Shown here in pieces: positions 1 to 7,281 of a stretch of 9,960 nt of DNA. This DNA comes from an uncultured Oscillospiraceae bacterium. Its GTDB lineage: Bacteria > Bacillota > Clostridia > Oscillospirales > Oscillospiraceae. The notes beneath the pieces were generated by a model that saw only the letters and a list, made by a program, of their open reading frames with translations, was not told where the DNA came from and searched no databases. Numbering within the stretch: the first letter of the stretch is position 1; the number at the start of each line of letters is the position of its first letter. Location: positions 1-9,960 of the forward strand of contig CAUBIP010000065.1 of NCBI GenBank assembly GCA_958436045.1, in the 5' to 3' direction. The position numbers and the translations under genes are program-made.

Positions 1-62
1 TGCGGAATGTTTGGCGTTTTTTTAGTACCTTCCCTTGTTCGCGTACAAAAAAGTGTGAAGAA

Positions 63-110
63 AAAATCGCCGCGGAACGAAGGCGACCTGCCCCGTCCCG
101 CGGCGATTTT
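63..110 (-). terminator. Rho-independent terminator of the ABC exporter gene
   Basis: A perfect 13-bp inverted repeat (63-75 with 98-110, AAAATCGCCGCGG and its complement) encloses a 22-nt loop. Read on the minus strand it lies 34 bp past the ABC transporter stop codon, and the stem runs into six T (complement of 61-66), so it is placed to end that transcript. A-tracts at one side and T-tracts at the other mean it could also stop plus-strand transcription. Bases 1-60 hold no gene that I can recognise. Confidence 0.85.
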
Positions 111-143
111 ATCCCTGCTTTCTTGCTGCAAAACCAAAATATT

Positions 144-1886
144 TTAATCCAGCAGACGCTGCGTGCGATACAGCGCGCTGTAGGTCCCGTCCCGTGCCAT
201 CAGCTCTGCGTGGCGGCCCGATTCTGTAATGCGGCCATTTTCGACGACAATGATTCGGTCCGCGCCGCTGACCGTCGAGAGGCGGTGTGCAATGATCAGC
301 GTCGTACGCCCCTGGGCCAGGGCGTCAAACGCGGACTGGATTTTCCGCTCCGTGACGGAGTCCAGCGCTGAGGTCGCCTCGTCCAGGATCAGAATCCCCG
401 GGTCTTTCAAGAAGATTCGCGCAATAGAGATTCGCTGCTTCTGCCCGCCGGACAGTAGCGACCCCCGCTCGCCGACATAAGTATCAAAGCCTTGGGGCAT
501 GGCGCAAATATCGTCATAGATTTCCGCCTTTCTGGCCGCCTCCTCCACCTCGGCACGGCTGGCCTTCGGACGCCCGTAGCGAATATTTTCCAGAATGCTC
601 CCGGCAAAGAGGAAAACATCCTGCTGCACGATGCCAATGCTGCGGTGCAGCGCGTCCTGGGCGATATGCCGCACATCGACCCCATCGATGGTGATGGCGC
701 CGCTGGTCACATCGTAAAAGCGGGGGATCAGCTGGCACAGCGTCGTCTTGCCTCCGCCAGAAGGGCCGACGATGGCCACCGTCTGCCCCGGCTCCACCCG
801 CAGCGATACATCCCGCAGCACCGGAAGTTCCCCGTCATAGGAGAAGCCGACATGCTCCAGGCAGATCTCCCCTTCCGGCGCGCAGGTCTCGGCGGCATCC
901 GGCGCATCGACGATGCTGGGCTTGGTGCGCATCAGCTCAGCAAACCGGTGCAGTCCGGCAAAGCCGTTGGCAAACAGCTCGGAGAAATTCGCCAGCTTCC
1001 GAATGGGGTTGATAAACGTCGTCACATAGAGGGAAAATGTAATGAGATCCCGATAATCCAGCTGGTCCCGCATAATGAGCCAGCCGCCTGCTGCGATAAT
1101 GGCCACAGAGAGCATCGAAATCAGCAGCTCCATCGCCGCCAGGAACAGGCCCATCTCCCGGAAAAACAGACTTTTGGATGTCCGGAAGCGGTCGTTGGCC
1201 GCATCAAATTTCTGCCGCTCCTGGGCCTCATTGGCAAAGGCCTTGGCCGTCCGGAAGCCGGAAAGAGTCGACTCAATCTCGATGTTGATCTCCGCCGTCT
1301 TCTGCTTCACCGCCGCCGAAGCCCGGTGCATTGCCTTCCGCCGGGCGATGACGACCACCAGCATCAGCGGCACGATCACCAGCACCACCAGCGCCAGCCG
1401 CCACTGGATGCGGAACATCACGATCAGCGCCCCGACGATCGTCGCAACAGAGATCAGGATATCCTCCGGGCCATGATGGGCAAGCTCCGTCAGTTCAAAT
1501 AGATCGCTGGTCAGGCGGCTCATCAGCTGGCCTGTCCGGTTGCGGTCCAGGAAGTCAAAGCCCATAGTCTGCAGGTGCCGGAACAGGGACTGCCGGATAT
1601 CCGCCTCGACCCGCACGCCAAACGTGTGGCCCCAGTAGCACAGAACGTAATACAACACCGTCCGGACCAAATACGCCGCAACGACGATGACCATGACGAC
1701 AAAAAATGTGTGATACTTCTGATTCGGCAGTAGGTCATACATAGCTGCCCGGGAGACCAACGGAAACGCCAGGTCGACCAGCGCGACCAGCAACGCGCAG
1801 CTCAGATCCAGTGCAAAAAGCTTCCAGTGAGGCTTAAAAAATGTAAAAAACAGCTGCAGCTCCGTTTTTTCTTTCTGTTTTCGCAT
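144..1886 (-). CDS. ABC exporter, fused membrane and ATPase domains (MsbA/LmrA type)
   Basis: Encodes a 580-residue half-transporter that would work as a homodimer in the cytoplasmic membrane, using ATP to export an unknown substrate. About six hydrophobic segments lie at residues ~22-46, 60-85, 141-160, 164-182, 250-270 and 280-297. The ATPase domain follows, with Walker A GPSGGGKTT (374-382), Q-loop Gln422, signature LSGGQ (478-482), Walker B ILILDE (498-503, catalytic Glu503), D-loop SALD and H-loop His534. All catalytic motifs are intact. The length is normal for single-chain lipid/multidrug exporters. The ATG at 1886 is chosen over one 69 bp upstream because AAAGGAGGG (1891-1899) sits just before it and the upstream start has no such site. 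It lies 180 bp behind nagA, so it may be co-transcribed or use its own promoter. The motifs do not reveal the substrate; the sugar operon nearby is not evidence that it exports sugars. Confidence 0.93.
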   Translation of the reverse strand: MRKQKEKTELQLFFTFFKPHWKLFALDLSCALLVALVDLAFPLVSRAAMYDLLPNQKYHTFFVVMVIVVAAYLVRTVLYYVLCYWGHTFGVRVEADIRQSLFRHLQTMGFDFLDRNRTGQLMSRLTSDLFELTELAHHGPEDILISVATIVGALIVMFRIQWRLALVVLVIVPLMLVVVIARRKAMHRASAAVKQKTAEINIEIESTLSGFRTAKAFANEAQERQKFDAANDRFRTSKSLFFREMGLFLAAMELLISMLSVAIIAAGGWLIMRDQLDYRDLITFSLYVTTFINPIRKLANFSELFANGFAGLHRFAELMRTKPSIVDAPDAAETCAPEGEICLEHVGFSYDGELPVLRDVSLRVEPGQTVAIVGPSGGGKTTLCQLIPRFYDVTSGAITIDGVDVRHIAQDALHRSIGIVQQDVFLFAGSILENIRYGRPKASRAEVEEAARKAEIYDDICAMPQGFDTYVGERGSLLSGGQKQRISIARIFLKDPGILILDEATSALDSVTERKIQSAFDALAQGRTTLIIAHRLSTVSGADRIIVVENGRITESGRHAELMARDGTYSALYRTQRLLD

Positions 1887-1940
1887 ACGTCCCTCCTTTG
1901 CACCGCATGGGACGCAGCCCAGCGCCCCAGCGGCAGACAG

Positions 1941-1968
1941 GACCCGGCACAGCATGCTGCACCGGGTC
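1941..1968. promoter_or_regulatory. 28-bp imperfect palindrome in the leader of the ABC exporter gene
   Basis: GACCCGG (1941-1947) pairs with CCGGGTC (1962-1968), and the centre CAGCATGCTG (1950-1959) is itself palindromic; only two opposed positions on each side fail to pair. It lies between the -10-like boxes at 1975-1992 and the exporter start at 1886. There is no T-run on either side, so it is not a normal terminator. It could be a dimeric repressor site or a leader RNA hairpin. The structure is seen; the role is inferred. Confidence 0.5.
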
Positions 1969-1992
1969 GCTTACATTATAGCTTGCATTATA
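1969..1992 (-). promoter_or_regulatory. Tandem 12-bp repeat carrying two TATAAT boxes, possible exporter promoter
   Basis: On the minus strand the unit TATAATGYAAGC occurs twice head to tail (1992-1981 and 1980-1969) with one difference. Each copy contains a perfect -10 hexamer facing the ABC exporter. No good -35 is found at 16-18 bp upstream of either copy (AGAAAT and GATCCT), and neither has a TGn extension, so promoter activity may need an activator or be weak. The repeat abuts the palindrome at 1941-1968. Confidence 0.45.
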
Positions 1993-2066
1993 ATAGCAGG
2001 ATCATACATATTTCTTTGACATACAGCCGCTCAAGCGCGCCGCGGCAGCGCAGGCTGGCACACGTA

Positions 2067-3194
2067 TCAGAGCGCTTGGCCTGCCAGATACACTGCCTGC
2101 CGCGCCCAGTTTTCGCCGCAAACGACGAAGTCCGCCTGCATCCCGTCGGCAATGGCGCCAACCTCGTTTTCCACGCCCAGCGCGCAGGCTGGGTTCCACG
2201 TCGCCGCGCGGATCGCCTCCTCCGGCGCAATGCCGTAGGAGATGGCGTTGCACATGCAGTCATAGAGATTCGTCACAGAGCCCGCCAGGGTCCCGTCGGC
2301 CAGCGTACAGGTCTTGCCCTGCAGGAAGACAGGCTGGCCGCCCAGTTCGTATTCGCCGTCGGGCATACCGCAGCAGCGCAGCGCATCGGAGATGAGGACC
2401 ATCCGTCCCGGGAAGAGCCGGAAGGCCATCCGGATTGCACTAGGGTGGACATGGATACCATCGCAGATAAGCTCCGCCTGCACCCACTGGCACTCGCTGG
2501 CCGCGCCGATGATCCCGGGCTTTCTGTGATGGATCGGCGGCATGGCATTGTACAGATGAGTCAGGTGCCGGGCGCCAGCCTCAAACACCGCCAGCGCATG
2601 CTCATAATCCGAATCCGAGTGGGCAATGGAGACATTACTCAGTTCCTTAGCCTGGGCGGCAAACTCCACCGCTCCCGGCAACTCCGCTGCGACGTCCACG
2701 ATCTTAATGAGGCCGCCGCAGCCCTCCTGCAGCTTCCGAAACGCCGCAAAATCCGGGTCCTTCAAGTAAGCGCCGTTCTGCGCGCCCTTTTTCTTCTCGC
2801 TGAAAAACGGCCCCTCCATCTGGATGCCCCGGAGAGCAGCGCAGCCCGCAGGCGCTTCATCCACCAGAGTCCGCGCCGTGGCAAATGCTTTGGCCAGCGT
2901 CTCATACGGCAGCGTCATAGAGGCCGGTGCAAACGACGTAATGCCGTTTTTGGCAAGATAGCGCGCCATTTTGACGAGGCCCTCATAGCAGCCGTCGGAA
3001 AAATCGGCGTTGGAATTGCCGTGATTATGCACATCGATCAGGCCGGGAATAACATAAGCCCCCTGCAGATCGACAGCGTCCGCCGCGGCCTCGCCTTCTG
3101 CAAGGACTCGCGTGAATTTCCCGTCCTCCACGCAGAAGCTGCCCCAGCGGAACGTAAAATCACGGGTAAAGATATTCGCATTTGTAAACTGCAT
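2067..3194 (-). CDS. nagA: N-acetylglucosamine-6-phosphate deacetylase
   Basis: Removes the acetyl group from GlcNAc-6-phosphate, giving glucosamine-6-phosphate and acetate, the committed step of amino-sugar breakdown in the cytosol. The 375-residue amidohydrolase-fold protein has the usual family length. Visible landmarks are the HNHG metal motif (56-59), MEGPF with Glu127, His192, THLYNAM (212-218, His213), HHRKPG (222-227), DGIHVHP (245-251) and the ISDAL motif (268-272) with catalytic Asp270. Start ATG at 3194 has TTGGAGG (3201-3207) at normal spacing. It is the third gene of the nahK operon, 24 bp behind the ROK gene. No nagB (glucosamine-6-phosphate deaminase) is in the window, so the pathway must be completed elsewhere. 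No clear terminator follows; a GC-rich stretch at 2026-2060 forms only weak stems. Confidence 0.95.
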   Translation of the reverse strand: MQFTNANIFTRDFTFRWGSFCVEDGKFTRVLAEGEAAADAVDLQGAYVIPGLIDVHNHGNSNADFSDGCYEGLVKMARYLAKNGITSFAPASMTLPYETLAKAFATARTLVDEAPAGCAALRGIQMEGPFFSEKKKGAQNGAYLKDPDFAAFRKLQEGCGGLIKIVDVAAELPGAVEFAAQAKELSNVSIAHSDSDYEHALAVFEAGARHLTHLYNAMPPIHHRKPGIIGAASECQWVQAELICDGIHVHPSAIRMAFRLFPGRMVLISDALRCCGMPDGEYELGGQPVFLQGKTCTLADGTLAGSVTNLYDCMCNAISYGIAPEEAIRAATWNPACALGVENEVGAIADGMQADFVVCGENWARQAVYLAGQAL

Positions 3195-3218
3195 CGTATT
3201 CCTCCAAGTGCGGCAAGC

Positions 3219-4622
3219 TCAGCTGTGCTTGCACTCCGGCAGGCTGGCCGCCGCGACAGACTGGCCGACCCGTCTTGTCTTCTCATCCGGCAGCATGACA
3301 TGGACAGACGCCGCCAGGGCCGGATATTCTTCCTGCAGCACCCGCTGGCACTGCGCCAAGATCAACTCACCGCCGCGGCCCGACATCACGCGGCCCAGCA
3401 CGATGAGATAGGACATGTCATAAAAATGCGCATACAGCTCGATGGTATGGGCCAGATAGCAGCCGATATCCGTGAAGATCTGCATCGCCCGCCCATCACC
3501 GGCCTTGACCAGGTCCTGCACGGCCTTGAGCTTCTCTGCCGGAGTCGCCGCCGTGTCCAGCGGCAGACCTGCCCGGTCCGCCAGCTTGATGACAGCGTCC
3601 TGCGAGAAGTATTTGCAGCCGACGCCCCGGTCAGTCGACCATTCGTCGGCCATGGCTTGCTCGTTCAGGTCCACCGGTGCAAAGGCCAGCTCATTGAACC
3701 ACCCCAGGACATTGCCCTGCCGGTCCACATAACCAACGGCCTCACTCGTCCCCATGGCAAGGCCCATGACGCAGGTCTTCTCCATACTCAGAGCCCCCGC
3801 CAGGGCCGTCACGTCGCCGTCATTGGCCACAACGATGGGCACATCGCCGATCTCCTTGGCCGCCCGGTCGAAGATTGTCTTGACCTGGCTGCGGATCTCC
3901 TTCTCCCGCGGGACCTTGATAAAGAGGGAAGAGACCATCGGCGCATTGCCGATGAAGACACCGGCCGAGCTGACGCCGATGCCGTCGACCCGGGGCATTT
4001 TCGATGCCGCCGTGCGGAAGGCGTCTACAATTTCTGCAAAGTGATAAGCAGGGTCTGCCTGGGTCTTTGGATGCCAGACGACCTCTTCGGAGTAGACCGT
4101 CTTGCCGTCGATGACTGCGGAGACCTTGCGGTCCGACCCACCGGCGTCGAAGCCGATGCGGCAGCCTTCCATGTGACCGCCGACCCGGACAGACGCGTCG
4201 TTCTGCTTGGGGAAGTCTTCGGGGCTGCAGTCGATGATCTCAAAGCCAGACTCGAATACATCCGTCATAAACTGCACATCAAACCAGCGCTTACCCTTTT
4301 CCGTCTCCGTCAAGACATATTCCGCCTGCATCCGCTGGCACAGGGGGCCTGCGCCACACAGATAGACCCGGAAGCCACCGACGGACCACAGCAGAAATTT
4401 CACATAGCGCTCCAGATAGCGGTAGTCCGCCTCCGCCAGTTCCTGCGTGCCGTGGATGCACGTTGTCCAGACGGAGATCTTCCCTTCGTTGCGCTCTACG
4501 GCGACTTTGACCTCCTGCGTTGCATCCTGCAAGAAGGCGTCCATCCACGGGCCGAAGGGGATAAATTCCGGCTCCAGCTTCGGCAGATTTTTCACGTCGT
4601 ATGTGATCCCTAAATAGTTCAT
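3219..4622 (-). CDS. Divergent ROK-like sugar kinase with extra N-terminal domain
   Basis: Encodes 467 residues; ordinary ROK sugar kinases have about 300. Residues 1 to ~153 form a domain I do not recognise. From 154 the protein follows the ASKHA/ROK pattern: phosphate-1-like loop GFDAGGSDRK (157-166), VSSAGVFIGN (217-226), NDGD (267-270) where ROK kinases have the catalytic Asp in NDAN, and GLAMGTSEAVGY (287-298) as the second phosphate-binding turn. The zinc motif CxCGxxGC is absent and the usual E-x-GH histidine region reads ELAFAP, so the metal-stabilised loop of classic ROK proteins is missing. Most likely a kinase for GlcNAc or another N-acetyl-hexosamine, judging from nahK and nagA on either side. 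It could instead be a sugar sensor, though no DNA-binding helix-turn-helix is apparent. Start ATG at 4622 follows GGAGGT (4627-4632), 31 bp after nahK. Confidence 0.85.
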   Translation of the reverse strand: MNYLGITYDVKNLPKLEPEFIPFGPWMDAFLQDATQEVKVAVERNEGKISVWTTCIHGTQELAEADYRYLERYVKFLLWSVGGFRVYLCGAGPLCQRMQAEYVLTETEKGKRWFDVQFMTDVFESGFEIIDCSPEDFPKQNDASVRVGGHMEGCRIGFDAGGSDRKVSAVIDGKTVYSEEVVWHPKTQADPAYHFAEIVDAFRTAASKMPRVDGIGVSSAGVFIGNAPMVSSLFIKVPREKEIRSQVKTIFDRAAKEIGDVPIVVANDGDVTALAGALSMEKTCVMGLAMGTSEAVGYVDRQGNVLGWFNELAFAPVDLNEQAMADEWSTDRGVGCKYFSQDAVIKLADRAGLPLDTAATPAEKLKAVQDLVKAGDGRAMQIFTDIGCYLAHTIELYAHFYDMSYLIVLGRVMSGRGGELILAQCQRVLQEEYPALAASVHVMLPDEKTRRVGQSVAAASLPECKHS

Positions 4623-4653
4623 TCGTACCTCCGGTGATTGGTGATTGGTTCGA

Positions 4654-5718
4654 TTATCGGTTCGTCAGCGTTCTGACGATATCACGCATCTGCTCCCACT
4701 TTGCCTCCATATCCGCCACCAGCTTCAGCTGGGCCCGGGCGCGTACCAGGTTGTGCTCGGGATAAGCGGTCTTGAAATAACGGTCGCCGTCCAGATAGTC
4801 GGCCAGGAAGCGGGTCGCCAGCTCCAAGGTGATGATCTTCGCGCCCATGGGCATCATGTCAATCTCCTCCGGGGTCAGGCTGGGGCAGGCTTTCAGGTAG
4901 CCCTTGGTATAAATCTCAAACAGATGCAGGTTCAGCTCCATCTTGGAAAGGTCCTTCTCATCCTCCGGGGCGCTGGCCGCGCCGAAGCGGATGGAATCGC
5001 CGAAATCATACAGGGAGAGGCCGGGCATGACGGTATCCAGGTCCAGCACGCACAGGGCCTTGCGCGTTTTTTTATCCAGCAGGACGTTGTTGAGCTTCGT
5101 GTCGTTATGCGTCACGCGCAGGGGCAGTTGGCCCGCCTCTCGCATGCGCTGCAGGGTCCCCGCCTCTTCCTCTCGGGCCATGATAAAGTTGATCTCCGGC
5201 TGGACCTTGGCGGCGCGCCCGGCTTCATCGCGGGCGACGGCCTCCTTGAATTTCCGATACCGGTCGATGGTATTGTGGAATTCCGGGATCGTCTCATGCA
5301 GCGTATGGGCCGGGAAATCCGAGAGCATCTGCTGGAATTGACCAAAGGCCAGGGCGCTCTCGTAAAAGTCTTGATCTGTCTCCGGGGCCTCCAGGCAGAA
5401 GCCGCCGACAAATTCATAGCAACGCCAGTATTCCCCTTTTTCGTCTACATAATAATATTGATCGTCCTTCGTTTTGATAAAATGCAGATACGCCCGGGGG
5501 TCATCCACCCGCTCCTTCAGGTAGGCGGTCACCGCGCCGACGTTTTCCATCAGGCTCTTCGGGTCGTGGAACACATATTGGTTCACCCGCTGCAGAATAT
5601 ATTCCATGCCACTTTCCGTAACGACCTTGAATGTGTGGTTGATATGTCCGCCGCCGTGGGGCGCACAGGAAATAGGGGCTGCATCAATGCAGAATGCATA
5701 AATTGCCTGCTCCATCAT
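4654..5718 (-). CDS. nahK: N-acetylhexosamine 1-kinase (NahK/LnpB family)
   Basis: An anomeric kinase of the aminoglycoside phosphotransferase fold that converts GlcNAc or GalNAc to the 1-phosphate. The match to bifidobacterial NahK is recognised from several blocks: HGGGHIN (21-27), VTHNDTKLNN (202-211, catalytic Asp206), LDLDTVMPG (225-233, metal-binding DLD), YDFGDSIRFGA (237-247), EDEKDLSK (252-259), TRFLADYL (302-309) and YPEHNLVR (319-326). At 354 residues it is a normal full-length member. The start is uncertain: GGAGG (5730-5734) is 11 bp from the ATG at 5718 and 14 from that at 5715, but overlaps or is too close to those at 5736 and 5727, so 5718 is preferred. First gene of the nahK-ROK-nagA operon. 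The lacto-N-biose phosphorylase gene that partners nahK in bifidobacteria is not in the window. Confidence 0.93.
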   Translation of the reverse strand: MMEQAIYAFCIDAAPISCAPHGGGHINHTFKVVTESGMEYILQRVNQYVFHDPKSLMENVGAVTAYLKERVDDPRAYLHFIKTKDDQYYYVDEKGEYWRCYEFVGGFCLEAPETDQDFYESALAFGQFQQMLSDFPAHTLHETIPEFHNTIDRYRKFKEAVARDEAGRAAKVQPEINFIMAREEEAGTLQRMREAGQLPLRVTHNDTKLNNVLLDKKTRKALCVLDLDTVMPGLSLYDFGDSIRFGAASAPEDEKDLSKMELNLHLFEIYTKGYLKACPSLTPEEIDMMPMGAKIITLELATRFLADYLDGDRYFKTAYPEHNLVRARAQLKLVADMEAKWEQMRDIVRTLTNR

Positions 5719-5746
5719 ACAAATCATGACCTCCATTTTTTAATAT

Positions 5747-5833
5747 GCACTTTCGGGCGCGGGCAAAAAAGTGCGCAGCGTCTTGCCTGCAATACGAACA
5801 AAAGCCACCCGATTATCTGCCGAACCGGGCAGA
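5747..5833 (-). promoter_or_regulatory. nahK leader with two stem-loops
   Basis: The predicted 130-nt leader (from about 5848 to 5719) holds two inverted repeats. One pairs GCACTTT (5747-5753) with AAAGTGC (5768-5774) around 14 nt, ending about 12 bp from the ribosome binding site. The other pairs TCTGCC (5816-5821) with GGCAGA (5828-5833) around 6 nt, close to the transcription start. Either could be an operator or an RNA element that tunes expression in response to amino sugar. Neither has a following T-run, so they are not simple terminators. I match them to no known riboswitch. Confidence 0.4.
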
Positions 5834-5854
5834 CAGGCCCCAAAGTTATGTAAT

Positions 5855-5883
5855 ATTATAGCAATAGCTGCGCCGCTTGGCAA
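5855..5883 (-). promoter_or_regulatory. Promoter of the nahK-ROK-nagA operon
   Basis: On the minus strand TTGCCA (5883-5878) is followed after 17 bp by TATAAT (5860-5855), preceded by TGC, an extended -10. Upstream, 5884-5960 is strongly AT-rich with A/T tracts and may act as an UP element. Transcription would start near 5848, giving a leader of about 130 nt. No second promoter as good as this is seen before the later operon genes. Confidence 0.8.
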
Positions 5884-6000
5884 CAAAAAAACAAAATAAT
5901 TCTCGATTTTTCATGGTTTTTAAGAAAAATTCAGGAAAAAATACGATTGGTATGACGATTTTTGCCCCGTTCAGCCACCCGAGGCCGGCAGCATCACATT

Positions 6001-6825
6001 CTATGCTGGTCTGCCTGCCTCGGTGCGTACCGGCAGCTGCAGAAAGCGTGCGGCGTTCTCAAATAGGATTGCCCGCTGCTCCGCCCCCGTCAGTGGCAAG
6101 GCCAAAAAGCGCGCCAGCTCCGTCTTCGGGTCCCACAGGGGAAAGTCCGTCCCGAACATAATCCGACCCGTGCCGAAATGCCGCAGCAGCGCCACTGCCC
6201 GCTCTGGCGGCATGGCATAGAGCGTCGAAGAGCAGTCGGCCCACAGATTCTCGTATTTGCCGTACAGGGCCCGCTCTGCCTCATCCCAGATGGTATAGCC
6301 GCACATATGCGCGCCGACGAACACCGTCTCCGGGAAGGCCTCCAGCACCGGGATAAGCTGGTCCGGGTTGGAATATTGATACCGGGCATCGCCAGTGTGC
6401 AGCAGCACCGGCAGCCGCCCTGCCAGCACTTCGAACATCCGCATGCTCCGGGGCTCGTTCAGCGCAAAGCACTGAATATCCGGGTGCAGCTTGACCCCGT
6501 GCAGCCCCAAATCCAGGATCTGCTGGACATCCGCTTCCATATTCTCGCTGTCCGGATGCAGGGCCCCGAAGCCGATCAAGCGCGCCGGGGCTTCTGCCTG
6601 ACAGGCAGCAATAAACTTGTTGATAGCCGCGACCTGGGCGGGCTTCGTCGCCACGGAATGGATGAGCTGCATGGAAATGCCAGCCGCATCCTCCATCCGT
6701 CGCAGCTCCGCCACCGTCCCCGTCGATCGGGGCAGGCCGACGCCGTAAAATGTCCCGGTGGCGCAGGCCGCCTTCTCGGCGATCTTATCTGGGTAGACAT
6801 GGCAGTGGAAATCTAAAACTTTCAT
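6001..6825 (-). CDS. ACMSD-type amidohydrolase (Amidohydro_2 family), substrate unknown
   Basis: A 274-residue cytosolic TIM-barrel metal-dependent hydrolase or decarboxylase. It shows the order of metal sites expected for the family: DFHCHVYP (5-12, HxH), VKLHP (111-115), LLHTGD (141-146, His143), GAHMCG (171-176, His173) and FGTDFP (224-229, Asp227). This pattern fits the Amidohydro_2 group, which covers hydrolases and non-oxidative decarboxylases of small acids; the motifs do not fix the substrate. A longer reading frame continues upstream to 6963, but the ATG at 6825 is chosen because a near-consensus promoter lies inside that extension and because homologues begin just before the HxH strand. 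The ribosome binding site is weak (AGAAAGAAG). No convincing terminator follows, so read-through into the nahK promoter region is possible. Confidence 0.88.
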   Translation of the reverse strand: MKVLDFHCHVYPDKIAEKAACATGTFYGVGLPRSTGTVAELRRMEDAAGISMQLIHSVATKPAQVAAINKFIAACQAEAPARLIGFGALHPDSENMEADVQQILDLGLHGVKLHPDIQCFALNEPRSMRMFEVLAGRLPVLLHTGDARYQYSNPDQLIPVLEAFPETVFVGAHMCGYTIWDEAERALYGKYENLWADCSSTLYAMPPERAVALLRHFGTGRIMFGTDFPLWDPKTELARFLALPLTGAEQRAILFENAARFLQLPVRTEAGRPA

Positions 6826-6862
6826 TCTATCGCTTCTTTCTCTTTCACAGGTACTGCCATTC

Positions 6863-6890
6863 ATTATATCAGGTAAGTTTTCTCCGTCAA
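6863..6890 (-). promoter_or_regulatory. Promoter of the amidohydrolase gene
   Basis: Minus-strand TTGACG (6890-6885), 16 bp, TATAAT (6868-6863). The start point would be near 6856, giving a leader of about 30 nt to the ATG at 6825. It lies within the frame of the longer upstream ORF and so decides the start. Confidence 0.8.
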
Positions 6891-7111
6891 CTGTCGAAAC
6901 TGCGAAAATTTTGTCCCCCTTGGCTGGCGCTTTCGCTCCTTGCTCTGCTGCACGAGAGGTCAACTATATTTTTACCCCAGCACGCAAAAGCTTGCAGCCT
7001 AATTCTGGAAAGTGACGAAATTGTCAGCGATCTTCAAGATTTCTTAAGGAAAAATCACTGGAATTTTCCGCGCAAATCTAATATACTAAGGGAGCAATCG
7101 TTTCACTCGTT
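6891..7111. other. Divergent intergenic region between amidohydrolase and small membrane peptide
   Basis: No gene is supported here. Apart from the two flanking promoters the only structure seen is an imperfect inverted repeat at 7048-7069 (GGAAAA with TTTTCC, overlapping the proposed -35 of the small peptide gene). The rest is mixed-composition sequence with open frames that lack ribosome binding sites. Confidence 0.5.
7059..7087 (+). promoter_or_regulatory. Possible weak promoter of the 43-residue peptide gene
   Basis: TATACT (7082-7087) is a good -10, but the hexamer 17 bp upstream, TGGAAT (7059-7064), matches the -35 consensus at only three positions. The inverted repeat at 7048-7069 overlaps it, which would suit an operator. 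A start near 7094 gives a short leader. Confidence 0.35.
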
Positions 7112-7125
7112 TGGAGGTCATTGAT

Positions 7126-7257
7126 ATGAAGCGCAAAAAAGGCATCCCTATGCCCCTGGTCGTCCTCTGTCTGGGGTTCGGCGTACTGCTGGGCCGGTGT
7201 CGCAGTAAATGGCGCAGCCGGTCCCGGAAACGCGACGCCCAAGAGACCGGCCAATGA
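7126..7257 (+). CDS. Small single-span membrane peptide, 43 residues, unknown function
   Basis: An open frame of 43 codons starts at ATG 7126, behind a strong GGAGGT (7113-7118) with 7-bp spacing, and ends at TGA 7255-7257. The peptide has a basic N-terminus (MKRKKG), one hydrophobic stretch at residues ~8-23 (PMPLVVLCLGFGVLLG) and a very basic tail at 24-36 (nine Arg/Lys in 13 residues). This is the layout of a bitopic membrane peptide or of a short anchored cationic tail. A strong terminator follows 25 bp later, so it is a complete monocistronic unit. I know no family for it. It faces away from the amidohydrolase and toward the convergent ttcA gene. The chance that it is a random ORF is lowered by the ribosome binding site and the terminator. 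Confidence 0.65.
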   Translation: MKRKKGIPMPLVVLCLGFGVLLGRCRSKWRSRSRKRDAQETGQ

Positions 7258-7281
7258 ACCACCAGAATGCAAAACAGAAAC

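Noticed and set aside
1941..1968. Palindrome as a terminator or T-box leader
   Set aside because: No T-run follows on either strand and the T-box antiterminator sequence is missing.
2016..2044. Plus-strand TTGACA at 2016-2021 as a promoter
   Set aside because: The region 16-18 bp downstream is GC-rich with no -10, and there is no plus-strand gene after it.
1827..4613. A 928-codon open frame on the plus strand
   Set aside because: It runs antisense to nagA and the ROK gene, whose products show clear family motifs. Its translation is low-complexity and rich in Arg, His and Gln with no recognisable domain, as expected from GC-biased third positions of the true genes.
5900..6000. Terminator behind the amidohydrolase gene
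   Set aside because: Only stems of 3-4 bp were found, and the T-rich stretch on the minus strand is not next to any of them.
6826..6963. N-terminal extension of the amidohydrolase
   Set aside because: It contains the near-consensus promoter at 6863-6890, and the residues before Met-Lys-Val-Leu-Asp-Phe do not look like protein of this family.
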